NCBI GenBank assembly: GCA_024234675.1
Contig: JACKNU010000002.1
Location: 248,001-312,000 of the forward strand
Length of the DNA stretch: 64,000 bases
Origin: Pseudomonadales bacterium
GTDB taxonomy: Bacteria > Pseudomonadota > Gammaproteobacteria > Pseudomonadales > Halieaceae
Direction: 5' to 3'
The first letter of the stretch is position 1. Every line of letters begins with the position of its first letter. The translations under genes and the position numbers were made by a program. Below the pieces are notes generated by a model. It saw only the letters and a list, made by a program, of their open reading frames with translations, made no database searches and was not told the DNA's origin. Shown piece after piece: positions 34,564 to 42,911 of this stretch.

Positions 34564-35538
34564 TTGAAGCATAAAACGCCAACTGCACTGCGCCTCGCGC
34601 TGGTGGCAGGTTTGTCAGGATTTATGGCTACCGCAGCCAGTGCCCAGGTCTGCACGGGTACTACAACCAATTTTGGATTTACCGGCGCCCTGGACACTTA
34701 CACTGTTCCCGCCGGCGTAACCAGCGCCAACATTATCGTCCGAGGAGCGGCCGGTGGCTCGAACCCGGGCTCCACATTTGCCGGCGGACTCGGGGCTGAG
34801 GTATCCGGCGACTTTCCGGTCACGCCCGGCACGGTTCTGACTATCCTGGTCGGTGGCTCTGGCGGCACCACCAATGGCGGCGGCGGCGGCTCATTTGTCA
34901 CCGACAGCAGCAATACCCCTATTGCCATCGCCGGCGGCGGCGGTGGTTCCGGTGATGGTGATGATTCACCCACCAAAGACGGGCAGGCCGGATCCGCCGG
35001 CGCAGCCGGCACCGGCGGAGGTAGTTCCGGCGGCACCGCTGGCAACGGCGGCACCAACGATGGTACCTCGGGATTCCTGGCCGGGTCGGGCGGCGGGCTG
35101 TTAACCGATGGCGCCGACGGCTGGACAGCGGGCTCCGGTGGTGACGCTTTCGTCAACGGCGGCGCGGGCGCTAATGTCGGGTTTGGTGTCGGCGGCTTTG
35201 GCGGTGGCGGCAATGGCTCCGGTTTCGTAGTCGGTGGCGGCGGCGGCGGTTATTCCGGCGGCGGCGGTGGCGGCAATACTCCGGCCGGTGGCGTGGGTGG
35301 TGGTGGCGGGTCCTTCCTGGCGGCCGGTGCGACCAATACCAGCGCCTTGTCCGGGGTGAACGCCGGGGATGGCTCTATTGTTATTTGTGAAAATGCGGTC
35401 GGTCCGGCGCCGCCCACCCCGGGTGGGGCCACGCCCATACCCACACTGCCGGTCTGGGCGCTGCTGTTGCTCTGCCTCCTGGTGCCGGCTATCGGCATGC
35501 TGGTAGCGTCCGGCAACAGGCAGCGCCTGCGGACATAA
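34564..35538 (+). CDS. glycine-rich secreted protein with IPTL-CTERM sorting signal
   Basis: A 324-residue secreted protein in three parts. (1) A signal peptide, residues 1-27, ending ASAQ. (2) A Gly_rich_2-like region: NFGFTGALDTYTVPAGV near residue 37, then about 180 residues dominated by Gly with Ala, Ser, Thr, Asn and Asp in GGGG-type runs. (3) A C-terminal IPTL-CTERM tripartite signal: IPTLPVW at about 292, a hydrophobic helix ALLLLCLLVPAIGMLV, and a basic tail NRQRLRT. IPTL-CTERM proteins are cleaved and exported by an exosortase (XrtH type), usually encoded elsewhere; none is in the window. The start is TTG with GGGG about 9 bases upstream; the next ATG would destroy the signal peptide. 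A surface or matrix role is inferred. Confidence 0.85.
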   Translation: MKHKTPTALRLALVAGLSGFMATAASAQVCTGTTTNFGFTGALDTYTVPAGVTSANIIVRGAAGGSNPGSTFAGGLGAEVSGDFPVTPGTVLTILVGGSGGTTNGGGGGSFVTDSSNTPIAIAGGGGGSGDGDDSPTKDGQAGSAGAAGTGGGSSGGTAGNGGTNDGTSGFLAGSGGGLLTDGADGWTAGSGGDAFVNGGAGANVGFGVGGFGGGGNGSGFVVGGGGGGYSGGGGGGNTPAGGVGGGGGSFLAAGATNTSALSGVNAGDGSIVICENAVGPAPPTPGGATPIPTLPVWALLLLCLLVPAIGMLVASGNRQRLRT

Positions 35539-35570
35539 GCCAGGCGCTGGCAACGCTGCGCAGCATGCAA

Positions 35571-36710
35571 TCAGTCCGGGAAAAATCCTGAGACAACCGT
35601 GTCCAGGAATCGCCGGCCGAGAGGGCTGGCCCGCACCCCCCGGTCGTCGGATATCAGCAAGCCGCGCTCCTGCAGCTGGTGGAGCCTGGCGTCGATCACT
35701 GCGACATCCAGGCCGGTGCGGGCTGTGAACAGCTCGCGGCTGAAACCGGCGTTGAGCCGCAGGGCGTTGAGCATGAATTCCCCGACTATATCCTCCGGCC
35801 TGACGCTGTGCTGCGCGGCGGTAAACCGGCCCGGCGACGCGGCCAGGTACTCCCCGGGCTGCCGCTTCTTGGCATAGCGCAGGACGCCCCCGTCCGCACC
35901 GGTCACCTTGCCGTGGGCCCCGGCGCCGATGCCCAGGTAGTCGCCGAAGGACCAGTAATTGAGGTTGTGGCGACAGTTGAAGCCGGGGCGACTGTAGGCG
36001 GATACCTCGTATTGCTGGTAACCGGCATCCGCCAGCAACTGCTCCCCCCGCTGCTGAATATCCGCCAGTTCATCCTCCACCGGCAGGGACGGTGGCCGTT
36101 TGTGAAACACGGTATTGGGCTCGATGGTCAACTGGTACCAGGACAGGTGGGGCGGGTCCCAGGCCAGGGCGGCGCGCAGGTCCGCCTCGGCGCCGGCGAG
36201 AGTCTGCCCGGGCAGGCCGTGCATCAGGTCGATATTGAAGCTGTCGAAACCCGCGCCACGGGCGTACTCGATGGCTGCCGCGGCCTGGTCACTGCTGTGG
36301 ATACGGCCCAGCGCTTGTAAACAGGCAGCGTCGAAACTTTGCACCCCCAGGGACAGGCGATTGATACCGGCCGCGCGAAAGCCGGCGAACCTGTCCGCCT
36401 CGGCGCTGCCCGGATTGGCCTCCATGGTGGCCTCCAGATCGGCAGCCAGCGGCAGCAGGGCGGCAATGCCCTGCACCAGGCGGGCGATGGCCTCGACCGA
36501 GAACAGGCTGGGTGTGCCCCCGCCTATGAACAGCGTCCGCACGGTCCTGCCCCGGGCCAGCGCCAGGTCGCCTTGCAGGTCCCGCAACAAGGCCTGTACG
36601 TATTCCGTCTCCGGGATCGCCCGCGCCTCATGGGAATTGAAATCGCAGTAGGGGCACTTGCGCTCGCACCAGGGCAGGTGGATATAGAGGCTGAGGTCGG
36701 GAAGCGGCAT
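35571..36710 (-). CDS. hemW: radical SAM heme chaperone HemW
   Basis: A HemN-like radical SAM protein that inserts heme into respiratory enzymes rather than acting as coproporphyrinogen dehydrogenase. It has 379 residues from the ATG at 36710. The 4Fe-4S motif is CERKCPYCDFNSH at about residues 15-27 (CxxxCxxC), and FIGGGTPSLFS, SLGVQSFD and the C-terminal HNLNYWSFGDYLGIGAGAH are diagnostic. The extra cysteine of HemN (CxxxCxxCxC) is absent, as expected for HemW. It is last in the yggS-to-hemW run; its start overlaps rdgB by one base. Confidence 0.95.
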   Translation of the reverse strand: MPLPDLSLYIHLPWCERKCPYCDFNSHEARAIPETEYVQALLRDLQGDLALARGRTVRTLFIGGGTPSLFSVEAIARLVQGIAALLPLAADLEATMEANPGSAEADRFAGFRAAGINRLSLGVQSFDAACLQALGRIHSSDQAAAAIEYARGAGFDSFNIDLMHGLPGQTLAGAEADLRAALAWDPPHLSWYQLTIEPNTVFHKRPPSLPVEDELADIQQRGEQLLADAGYQQYEVSAYSRPGFNCRHNLNYWSFGDYLGIGAGAHGKVTGADGGVLRYAKKRQPGEYLAASPGRFTAAQHSVRPEDIVGEFMLNALRLNAGFSRELFTARTGLDVAVIDARLHQLQERGLLISDDRGVRASPLGRRFLDTVVSGFFPD

Positions 36711-37315
36711 CAGCGTGCGCGCAGTGCCTCCAGCAGCAGGGCGCTGGCGCGGGCCCGGTGGCTGATGCGGTTTTTCAGGCCCGGCTCCAGCTCGGCGGAA
36801 CTGCATTGCTGCTCGGGGACGTAGAACAGTGGGTCGTAGCCGAAGCCCCTGTCGCCCCGGGGCGCCAGCAGGATGCGCCCCTCCCAGCTGGCCTGGCAGA
36901 CCAGAGGCATGGGATCCCGGGCGTGGCGCATATAGACCAGGGCGCATTGGAACCGCGCACTGCGCTGCGCCTCGGGTACCCCATCCAGCGCGGCCAGCAG
37001 CCTGGCGTTGTTGGCCGCGTCGCCCTGACCGGAGTAGCGGGCCGAGTGGATGCCCGGCTCCCCATTGAGGTAATCCACCTCCAGCCCGGAGTCATCCGCG
37101 AGCGCCGGATGGCCGCTGTGGGCCGCCGCGGCGCGGGCCTTGATGATGGCGTTTTCGACGAAACTGAGGCCGGTTTCCGCCACTTCCGGCACCTTGAACT
37201 CCGACTGGGAGACCAGCTGAAAAGCCAGCGGCTGGAGTATGCCCGCCAGTTCCCGCAGTTTGCCCGCGTTGCCGCTGGCCAATACCACCAGCTGGCGCTG
37301 TCCGTCTGCGCTCAT
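36710..37315 (-). CDS. rdgB: XTP/dITP diphosphatase (RdgB/HAM1 family)
   Basis: Removes non-canonical purine nucleotides (ITP, dITP, XTP) from the pool. It has 201 residues, with the N-terminal VLASGNAGKLRELAGIL, the active-site EVAETGLSFVENAIIKARAAA, DDSGLEVDYLNGEPGIHSARY, and the C-terminal GDRGFGYDPLFYVPE and SHRARA. It overlaps the DUF4426 gene by 4 bases and hemW by 1, so translation is probably coupled. Confidence 0.97.
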   Translation of the reverse strand: MSADGQRQLVVLASGNAGKLRELAGILQPLAFQLVSQSEFKVPEVAETGLSFVENAIIKARAAAAHSGHPALADDSGLEVDYLNGEPGIHSARYSGQGDAANNARLLAALDGVPEAQRSARFQCALVYMRHARDPMPLVCQASWEGRILLAPRGDRGFGYDPLFYVPEQQCSSAELEPGLKNRISHRARASALLLEALRAR

Positions 37316-37758
37316 TCGTCGCTGTACAGCTGCTGCTTCAGTTCGAAGGTATAGGTGGTGTCGGCGCCCTCGGGGCGGAACAGCACTTCGAAAAAGCGCC
37401 AGTCCTCGTTGAGGAACTTGAAGTCTGCCAGGTAATAAATAGCCTCGCCCTCGCGCACCTCGGTGAACTCCAGGTCGTGACCCTTCTGGATCAGGTCCCA
37501 GGTGCGCCCCTGCAGCTGCATGGTGCGGCCCACCGTGCTGCCGTCGGCCATGTGTTCGCGCACCGCCAGGTTGAGTATGGCGCGATCCGTGGCGCGGACG
37601 ATACCGTAGGTGGAGGCGACTTCCGGGGCCAGGAAGGTGGTGTTCACGACGCTGTAGTGCAGCTCGTAGGGCCCGAACATCTCGGATTGCTGGGCGCGGA
37701 CGGGTATGGCCAGGGTCAGCAGGGCAAACAGTGGCAGGAGTAACTTAAGCTGGTTCAT
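37312..37758 (-). CDS. DUF4426 domain-containing exported protein
   Basis: A 148-residue protein with a signal peptide (MNQLKLLLPLFALLTLAIPVRAQQ) followed by a DUF4426 domain rich in beta structure. YELHYSVVNTTFLAPEVASTYGI lies near its start and LADFKFLNEDWRFFEVLFRPEG near its end. The ATG at 37758 is preferred over 37767 because GAGGG is 9 bases before it and abuts the earlier ATG. The family is periplasmic and its function is unknown, but a position between metW and rdgB is conserved in pseudomonads. Confidence 0.85.
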   Translation of the reverse strand: MNQLKLLLPLFALLTLAIPVRAQQSEMFGPYELHYSVVNTTFLAPEVASTYGIVRATDRAILNLAVREHMADGSTVGRTMQLQGRTWDLIQKGHDLEFTEVREGEAIYYLADFKFLNEDWRFFEVLFRPEGADTTYTFELKQQLYSDE

Positions 37759-37770
37759 GGTATGCATCCC

Positions 37771-38361
37771 TCAGCGAGTGATGTGGTAGATCGCCGTGGT
37801 GGCGAACAGGTTGGGCCAGGCGCTGGCCAGCAGCGGCTGCCGCTCGGTATTCCCCACCACGTCCCGGGCCAGGATACGGATGTGTTTTTCCTCGCACAGG
37901 GCTTCAAAATCCCTGACCGTGCAGAAGTGGATATTGGGGGTGTCATACCAGTTATACGGCATGAAACGGGAAACGGGCATACGCCCCCGGGTGCCCAGGT
38001 AAAAACGGCAGCGCCAATGGCCGAAATTGGGGAAGGTGACGATGCACTCGCGGCCTATGCGCAGCATCTCCTCCAGCACCCGATCCGGGTAGTGCACCGC
38101 CTGCAGGGCATGGGCCATGACCACGGTGTCGAAACTCTGGTCCGGAAAATTGCCCAGACCGTGGTCCATGTTCTGCTCCACTATATTGAGGCCGCGGGCA
38201 ATCGCCGTGGTGATTTCCTGCTCGCCGATCTCGATGCCGGTGCCCCGGACCTGGCGCTGGTCGCGCAGCAGCTGGAGGAATTCGCCGGTGCCGCAGCCCA
38301 GGTCGAGCACCCTCGAGCCCGGTTTGATCCAGCGCTGGATGTGGGTGAGGTCCAGGCGCAT
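37771..38361 (-). CDS. metW: methionine biosynthesis protein MetW
   Basis: A 196-residue methyltransferase-fold protein that acts with MetX in homoserine acylation. The N-terminal WIKPGSRVLDLGCGTGEFLQLL is the SAM-type motif I, and GLGNFPDQSFDTVVMAHALQAV is conserved. Studies in other bacteria suggest MetW activates MetX rather than methylating a small substrate. It overlaps metX by one base (TGATG), supporting a MetX-MetW unit. Confidence 0.94.
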   Translation of the reverse strand: MRLDLTHIQRWIKPGSRVLDLGCGTGEFLQLLRDQRQVRGTGIEIGEQEITTAIARGLNIVEQNMDHGLGNFPDQSFDTVVMAHALQAVHYPDRVLEEMLRIGRECIVTFPNFGHWRCRFYLGTRGRMPVSRFMPYNWYDTPNIHFCTVRDFEALCEEKHIRILARDVVGNTERQPLLASAWPNLFATTAIYHITR

Positions 38362-39509
38362 CAGGGATCGACCCCCACGCGTTGCATATAGGCGGTGAAC
38401 ACGTCCATGTAGCGGGGAATGGGAAGCAGGAAGGCATCGTGGCCCTCGTCCGCCGCGATCTCGGTGTAGGTCACCGGCTTGTCGGCGGCGATCAGGGCAT
38501 CGACGATTTCCCGAGAGCGCTCGGGTGAAAAGCGCCAGTCGGTGGAAAAGGAAATCACCAGGAAGCTGCAGCGGGCGCGGCGGAAGGCTGCTACCGGGTC
38601 GTTGTCGTACTCCCGCGCCAGGTCGAAAAAATCCAGTGCCCTGGTCATCAGTATATAGGTGTTGGCATCGAAGCTGCCGGAGAACTGGCTACCCTGGTAG
38701 CGCAGGTAACTCTGTACCTGGAACTCCACATCCTCGTCGCTGCCGAGTTCGAAACTGCCGGAGCGCAGGTCGCGCCCGAACTTGTTGGCCATGGCGTGAT
38801 CGGACAGGTAGGTGATATGGCCCACCATGCGCGCCAGTGCCAGCCCCTGGGCGGGTATCTCCCCGCGGGTCTGGTAATAACCGCCGGCAAAGGCGGGGTC
38901 CGACAGGATGGCCTGGCGCGCCACCTCGTTGAAGGCCAGGTTCTGGGCGCTGAGCTTCATGGCGGCGGCGATCACCACGCAATGCCGGATGCGGTCGGGA
39001 TACTCCAGTGCCCAGCGCATGGCCTGCATGCCCCCCAGGCTGCCGCCGACCACCGCCGCCCAGCAATCTATGCCCAGGTAATCGGCCAGCCTGGCCTGGC
39101 TGTTGACCCAGTCCCGCACCCGCAGCGACGGGAAATCCGGCCCCCAGGGTTGCCCGGTCTCGGGATTCGTGGAACTGGGTCCGGTGGAGCCGTGGCAGCC
39201 GCCCAGGTTATTCAGGCTGACCACGAAAAAGCGGCGGGTATCGATGGGCTTGCCCGGCCCTATGCACTCGTCCCACCAGCCCGGCTTCTTGTCAGCCGGG
39301 CTGTGATAGCCGGCGGCATGGTGATTGCCGCTCAGTGCGTGGCAGACCAGCACGGCGTTGTTGCGTGCGGCGTTGAGCTCGCCATAGGTCTCGTAGACCA
39401 GCTCGTAGGCGGGCAGGCTGCGGCCGCAGGCCAGTTCCAGGGGCTCATCAAAACGCGCCACCGATGGTGCGACGATGCCTACCGAGCGGCTGTCAGCAAC
39501 TGGGTTCAC
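38361..39509 (-). CDS. metX: homoserine O-acyltransferase MetX
   Basis: Acylates homoserine, the entry step to methionine. It has 382 residues with an alpha/beta-hydrolase fold: the oxyanion region NAVLVCHALSGNHHAAG, the nucleophile elbow GGSLGGMQAMRWALEYPDR, and the C-terminal catalytic His in DEGHDAFL. In gammaproteobacteria with this operon the donor is often succinyl-CoA, but donor choice cannot be read safely by eye. The start is a GTG at 39509, 7 bp after the yggT stop; an ATG further upstream would overlap yggT by 74 bp. Confidence 0.94.
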   Translation of the reverse strand: MNPVADSRSVGIVAPSVARFDEPLELACGRSLPAYELVYETYGELNAARNNAVLVCHALSGNHHAAGYHSPADKKPGWWDECIGPGKPIDTRRFFVVSLNNLGGCHGSTGPSSTNPETGQPWGPDFPSLRVRDWVNSQARLADYLGIDCWAAVVGGSLGGMQAMRWALEYPDRIRHCVVIAAAMKLSAQNLAFNEVARQAILSDPAFAGGYYQTRGEIPAQGLALARMVGHITYLSDHAMANKFGRDLRSGSFELGSDEDVEFQVQSYLRYQGSQFSGSFDANTYILMTRALDFFDLAREYDNDPVAAFRRARCSFLVISFSTDWRFSPERSREIVDALIAADKPVTYTEIAADEGHDAFLLPIPRYMDVFTAYMQRVGVDP

Positions 39510-39516
39510 GATAGCA

Positions 39517-40104
39517 TCAGATGCCGATGACAAGGGCCGGGTGCAGGCCCACGCCGGCCGCCATATGGCGCAGGGCGATCTGGATGACATTGATGAGGAT
39601 AAAAACCAGGATCGGGGAAAAATCCAGGCCCCCCATGGACGGCAGCACCTTGCGAAATGGCGCCATGACCGGTTCGGTTATCTGGTAAAGCAGGAAGATT
39701 GCCGGGTGTCGGCTGCCGGCGGCCACCCAGCTCAGGATGATCATGGCCAGCAGGGCGAAGAAATAAATATTGACCAGCAGTCCGATGACACCCAGGCAGG
39801 ACCATACCAACAACAGTAGTGGTCCCGGGAGTCCCAGGCCGTTGACCAGCAGCAGGGCAACGATGCCCGCCAGTTGCAGCAGCAAGGCCAGCAGCAGCGA
39901 GGCGACATCGATGCCGCCGAAGCCCGGCACCATCTTGCGCACCGGCACCACCAGGGGGTTGGTGATTTTTACCAGGAACTGGCTGATGGGGTTGTAGAAG
40001 TCCGCGCGCACCAGTTGTAACAGGAAGCGCAGCAACATGGCGACCAGGTACAGGCTCAGGAAGGTCTGCAGCAGGTATACAAAAATTTCGTTGAAAGCAG
40101 TCAT
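39517..40104 (-). CDS. yggT: YggT family integral membrane protein
   Basis: A 195-residue protein with a duplicated YggT unit, each with two TM helices. The repeat motif is NPISQFLVKITNPLVVPVRKMVPGFGG in the first half and LLYQITEPVMAPFRKVLPSMGG in the second. YggT proteins are linked to osmotic or cell-division phenotypes in some bacteria; the precise function is unsettled. It sits in the conserved yggS-proC-yggT order, 10 bp after proC. Confidence 0.92.
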   Translation of the reverse strand: MTAFNEIFVYLLQTFLSLYLVAMLLRFLLQLVRADFYNPISQFLVKITNPLVVPVRKMVPGFGGIDVASLLLALLLQLAGIVALLLVNGLGLPGPLLLLVWSCLGVIGLLVNIYFFALLAMIILSWVAAGSRHPAIFLLYQITEPVMAPFRKVLPSMGGLDFSPILVFILINVIQIALRHMAAGVGLHPALVIGI

Positions 40105-40114
40105 CGGTCTCTCG

Positions 40115-40960
40115 TCAGCCCATTTCCCGCGCCATTTCGGCTGCGCGGTCCGCCGCGGCCTGCAGGGCACCATTCACCAGGCTGCGCAGGCCATTGTCCT
40201 CGAAATTCTGGATCGCCCTTTCAGTGGTGCCGGCGGGGCTGGTCACCCGGCGCCGCAGTTCCACCAGGTCGACATCGCTTTCCAGCGCCATGCGGGCCGC
40301 GCCCAGCGCGGTTTGCATGGTCATGGTGGTCGCTGTGGCGCGATCCAGGCCCAGCTGCACCCCGGCATCGATCATGGCTTCCATGAACAGGAAGAAATAA
40401 GCCGGGCCGCTGCCGGACAGGGCGGTGATGGCGTCCAGTGACACCTCGTCCGGCACCCAGCAACTGATGCCGACGGCGGACAGAATGGCCTCGGCATAGT
40501 CGCGCTGCGATGCCGAGACGCGGTTGTTGGCAAACAGCGCGCTGGCGCCGCAACCCAGCAGGGCAGGGGTATTGGGCATGCAGCGCACGATGGCGGCCTC
40601 TGGCCCCAGCCGCGCCTGCATGCTGGTGATGGTGATCCCGGCGGCGATGGAGATGACCAGCGCCCGCCGGGAACGCACTGCCCGCGCAATACTGTTGATG
40701 GCTTCGGCCATCACCTGCGGCTTGACCGCCATGATCACCACGTCCGCTACCGCCGCCGCCTCGGCATTGTCGGTGCACAGGTTCACCGGGGCCATTTTCC
40801 GCAGGCGCTCCAGGCTGGGTGCAAACGGGTCTGCGGCGCTGATTTTGTCGGCCGGGTGGCCGCTCTCGATCAGTCCGCCGATGATGCTGCTGGCCATATT
40901 GCCGGCGCCGATAAATGCTATGTGGGGTATGTTCAAGCGAGCTGCCCGTCGAGGATTCAT
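40115..40960 (-). CDS. proC: pyrroline-5-carboxylate reductase
   Basis: Catalyses the last step of proline synthesis. It has 281 residues with the N-terminal dinucleotide fold IAFIGAGNMASSIIGGLI near residue 14, VVIMAVKPQVM, and the C-terminal GSGPAYFFLFMEAMIDAGVQLGLDR and VTSPAGTTERAI that define ProC. It lies 45 bp after yggS. Confidence 0.96.
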   Translation of the reverse strand: MNPRRAARLNIPHIAFIGAGNMASSIIGGLIESGHPADKISAADPFAPSLERLRKMAPVNLCTDNAEAAAVADVVIMAVKPQVMAEAINSIARAVRSRRALVISIAAGITITSMQARLGPEAAIVRCMPNTPALLGCGASALFANNRVSASQRDYAEAILSAVGISCWVPDEVSLDAITALSGSGPAYFFLFMEAMIDAGVQLGLDRATATTMTMQTALGAARMALESDVDLVELRRRVTSPAGTTERAIQNFEDNGLRSLVNGALQAAADRAAEMAREMG

Positions 40961-41005
40961 GCTGGAAAATCAATGCGCCAGTATACACGGCGCCCTCCGG
41001 CAAAA

Positions 41006-41698
41006 TCACCTTTTGCGGGCGCCGAATATCGCGCTGCCCACGCGCACGATGGTGGCGCCCTCGGCGATGGCCGCCTCCATGTCGTCGGACATGCCCATGG
41101 ACAGGGTGTCTAGGTCCGGCGCCAGCGCGCGCAGCTGTTGCAGCGCCTCGCGCACCTGCGCGAAGGCGGCGCGCTGCTGCGCCAGCTCCGCGCTGGGCGC
41201 GGGAATTGCCATCAGCCCGCGCAATTGCAGGCCCGGCAGCGGCAGCACCTCCCGCACCAGCTGCGGCAGGGCCTCCGGCAAAACCCCCGACTTGCTGGCC
41301 TCCGACGAGATATTGACCTGCAGGCAGATCTGCAGCGGCGCCATGCCCGCTGGCCGGTAGCGGCTCAGGCGCTGGGCTATCTTCACGCGATCCACGCTGT
41401 GTACCCAGGCGAAATTTTCGGCGATGGCCCGGGCCTTGTTCGACTGGATTGGACCGATGAAGTGCCAGCACAGGGGCAGGTCTCGCAGAGCGGCGATTTT
41501 CGCCAGCGCTTCCTGCAGGTAGCTCTCCCCGAATTGCCGCAGGCCGCATCGAAAGGCGGCCCGAACAGCCTCGACGGGCTGGGATTTGCTTACTGCAAGT
41601 AACTGAATATCCTCACTTATTCGCTGGCTTTTTTGCGCCTCGAGTCGTAATCTCTGAAGCAGCTTTGCGATATTGTCTTGAAGCTGTTGTTCGTTCAT
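41006..41698 (-). CDS. yggS: YggS family pyridoxal phosphate homeostasis protein
   Basis: A PLP-binding carrier of the YggS/PROSC (PLPHP) family that controls free vitamin B6 and affects amino-acid and keto-acid balance. The ATG at 41698 gives 230 residues. The PLP lysine is in LLAVSKSQPVEAVRAA near residue 38, HFIGPIQSNKAR is the family signature, and LSMGMSDDMEAAIAEGATIVRVGSAIFG binds the phosphate. It is the first gene of the eight-gene run and is divergent from pilT across 120 bp. Confidence 0.96.
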   Translation of the reverse strand: MNEQQLQDNIAKLLQRLRLEAQKSQRISEDIQLLAVSKSQPVEAVRAAFRCGLRQFGESYLQEALAKIAALRDLPLCWHFIGPIQSNKARAIAENFAWVHSVDRVKIAQRLSRYRPAGMAPLQICLQVNISSEASKSGVLPEALPQLVREVLPLPGLQLRGLMAIPAPSAELAQQRAAFAQVREALQQLRALAPDLDTLSMGMSDDMEAAIAEGATIVRVGSAIFGARKR

Positions 41699-41818
41699 GG
41701 CCGGAATCTTAGCCGATTCCGGTCCCGGGGAGCGACTGAAGAATAACAAGGTTGGGGGGCGACAGGCGGGTACCGCCGAACGCCGCTGGCCAGCAGGACT
41801 GATAGCCTAGGGGAGCGC

Positions 41819-42853
41819 ATGGATATAACAGAACTTCTGGCGTTTAGCGCCAAGCAGGGAGCGTCCGACCTGCACTTGTCGGCTGGTCTGCCGCCAATGA
41901 TTCGCGTGGACGGCGATATTCGCCGTATCAACCTGCCGCCCATGGATCACAAGCAGGTTCACGATCTCATCTACGACATCATGAACGACAAGCAGCGCAA
42001 GGACTACGAGGAGTTTCTTGAAACCGACTTCTCCTTCGAAGTGCCAGGGGTCGCCCGCTTCCGGGTCAACGCCTTCAACCAGAACCGCGGCGCGGGCGCC
42101 GTGTTCCGTACCATTCCCTCCAAAGTACTGAGCATGGAAGACCTGGGCATGGGCCAGGTGTTCCGCGATATCTCCATGATGCCGCGCGGCCTGGTGCTGG
42201 TAACCGGGCCCACCGGGTCGGGCAAGTCCACCACCCTGGCGGCGATGATTGACTACATCAACGACAACAAGTACGAACACGTGCTGACCATCGAGGACCC
42301 TATCGAATTCGTCCACGAGAGCAAGAAATGCCTGGTCAACCAGCGCGAGGTACACCGCGATACCCACGGTTTTTCCGAGGCCCTGCGCTCGGCGCTGCGC
42401 GAGGACCCGGATATTGTCCTGGTGGGTGAGATGCGCGACCTGGAGACCATTCGCCTGGCCCTGACCGCGGCGGAAACCGGGCACCTGGTATTCGGTACCC
42501 TACACACCACCTCGGCGGCCAAGACCATTGACCGGGTTATCGACGTATTCCCGGCGGCGGAAAAATCCATGGTGCGCTCCATGTTGTCCGAATCGCTGCA
42601 GGCGGTGATTTCCCAGACCCTGCTCAAGCGCGCGACCGGTGGTCGGGTGGCGGCCCACGAAATCATGCGCGGCACCTCGGCTATTCGCAACCTGATCCGC
42701 GAGGACAAGGTGGCGCAGATGTACTCCGCCATCCAGACCGGCAGTGCCATAGGCATGCAGACCATGGACCAGTGTCTGCTGGACATGGTGGAAAAGCGGG
42801 TTATTACCAGGGATGTGGCCCGCGAGAAGGCCAGGATGCCGGAAAACTTCTAG
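41819..42853 (+). CDS. pilT: type IV pilus twitching motility ATPase PilT
   Basis: A hexameric retraction ATPase for type IV pili. It has 344 residues, beginning MDITELLAFSAKQGASDLHL, with Walker A GPTGSGKST at about 130-138, the Asp box TIEDPIEFVH, Walker B DPDIVLVGEMRD, the His box AAETGHLVFGTLHT and the retraction motif AIRNLIREDKVAQMYS near 290. The paralogue pilU follows after 58 bp. No other pilus gene is in the window. Confidence 0.98.
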   Translation: MDITELLAFSAKQGASDLHLSAGLPPMIRVDGDIRRINLPPMDHKQVHDLIYDIMNDKQRKDYEEFLETDFSFEVPGVARFRVNAFNQNRGAGAVFRTIPSKVLSMEDLGMGQVFRDISMMPRGLVLVTGPTGSGKSTTLAAMIDYINDNKYEHVLTIEDPIEFVHESKKCLVNQREVHRDTHGFSEALRSALREDPDIVLVGEMRDLETIRLALTAAETGHLVFGTLHTTSAAKTIDRVIDVFPAAEKSMVRSMLSESLQAVISQTLLKRATGGRVAAHEIMRGTSAIRNLIREDKVAQMYSAIQTGSAIGMQTMDQCLLDMVEKRVITRDVAREKARMPENF

Positions 42854-42911
42854 TCAGCCAGACACCACAGCAGGCCCACAGGGGCGTGGCGGGAGAGCAA
42901 AGGGAGTCACT

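Noticed and set aside
35040..35310. Tandem DNA repeat array in the glycine-rich gene
   Set aside because: The GGC/GGT runs reflect glycine codons in low-complexity protein sequence; no fixed repeat unit or period could be followed.
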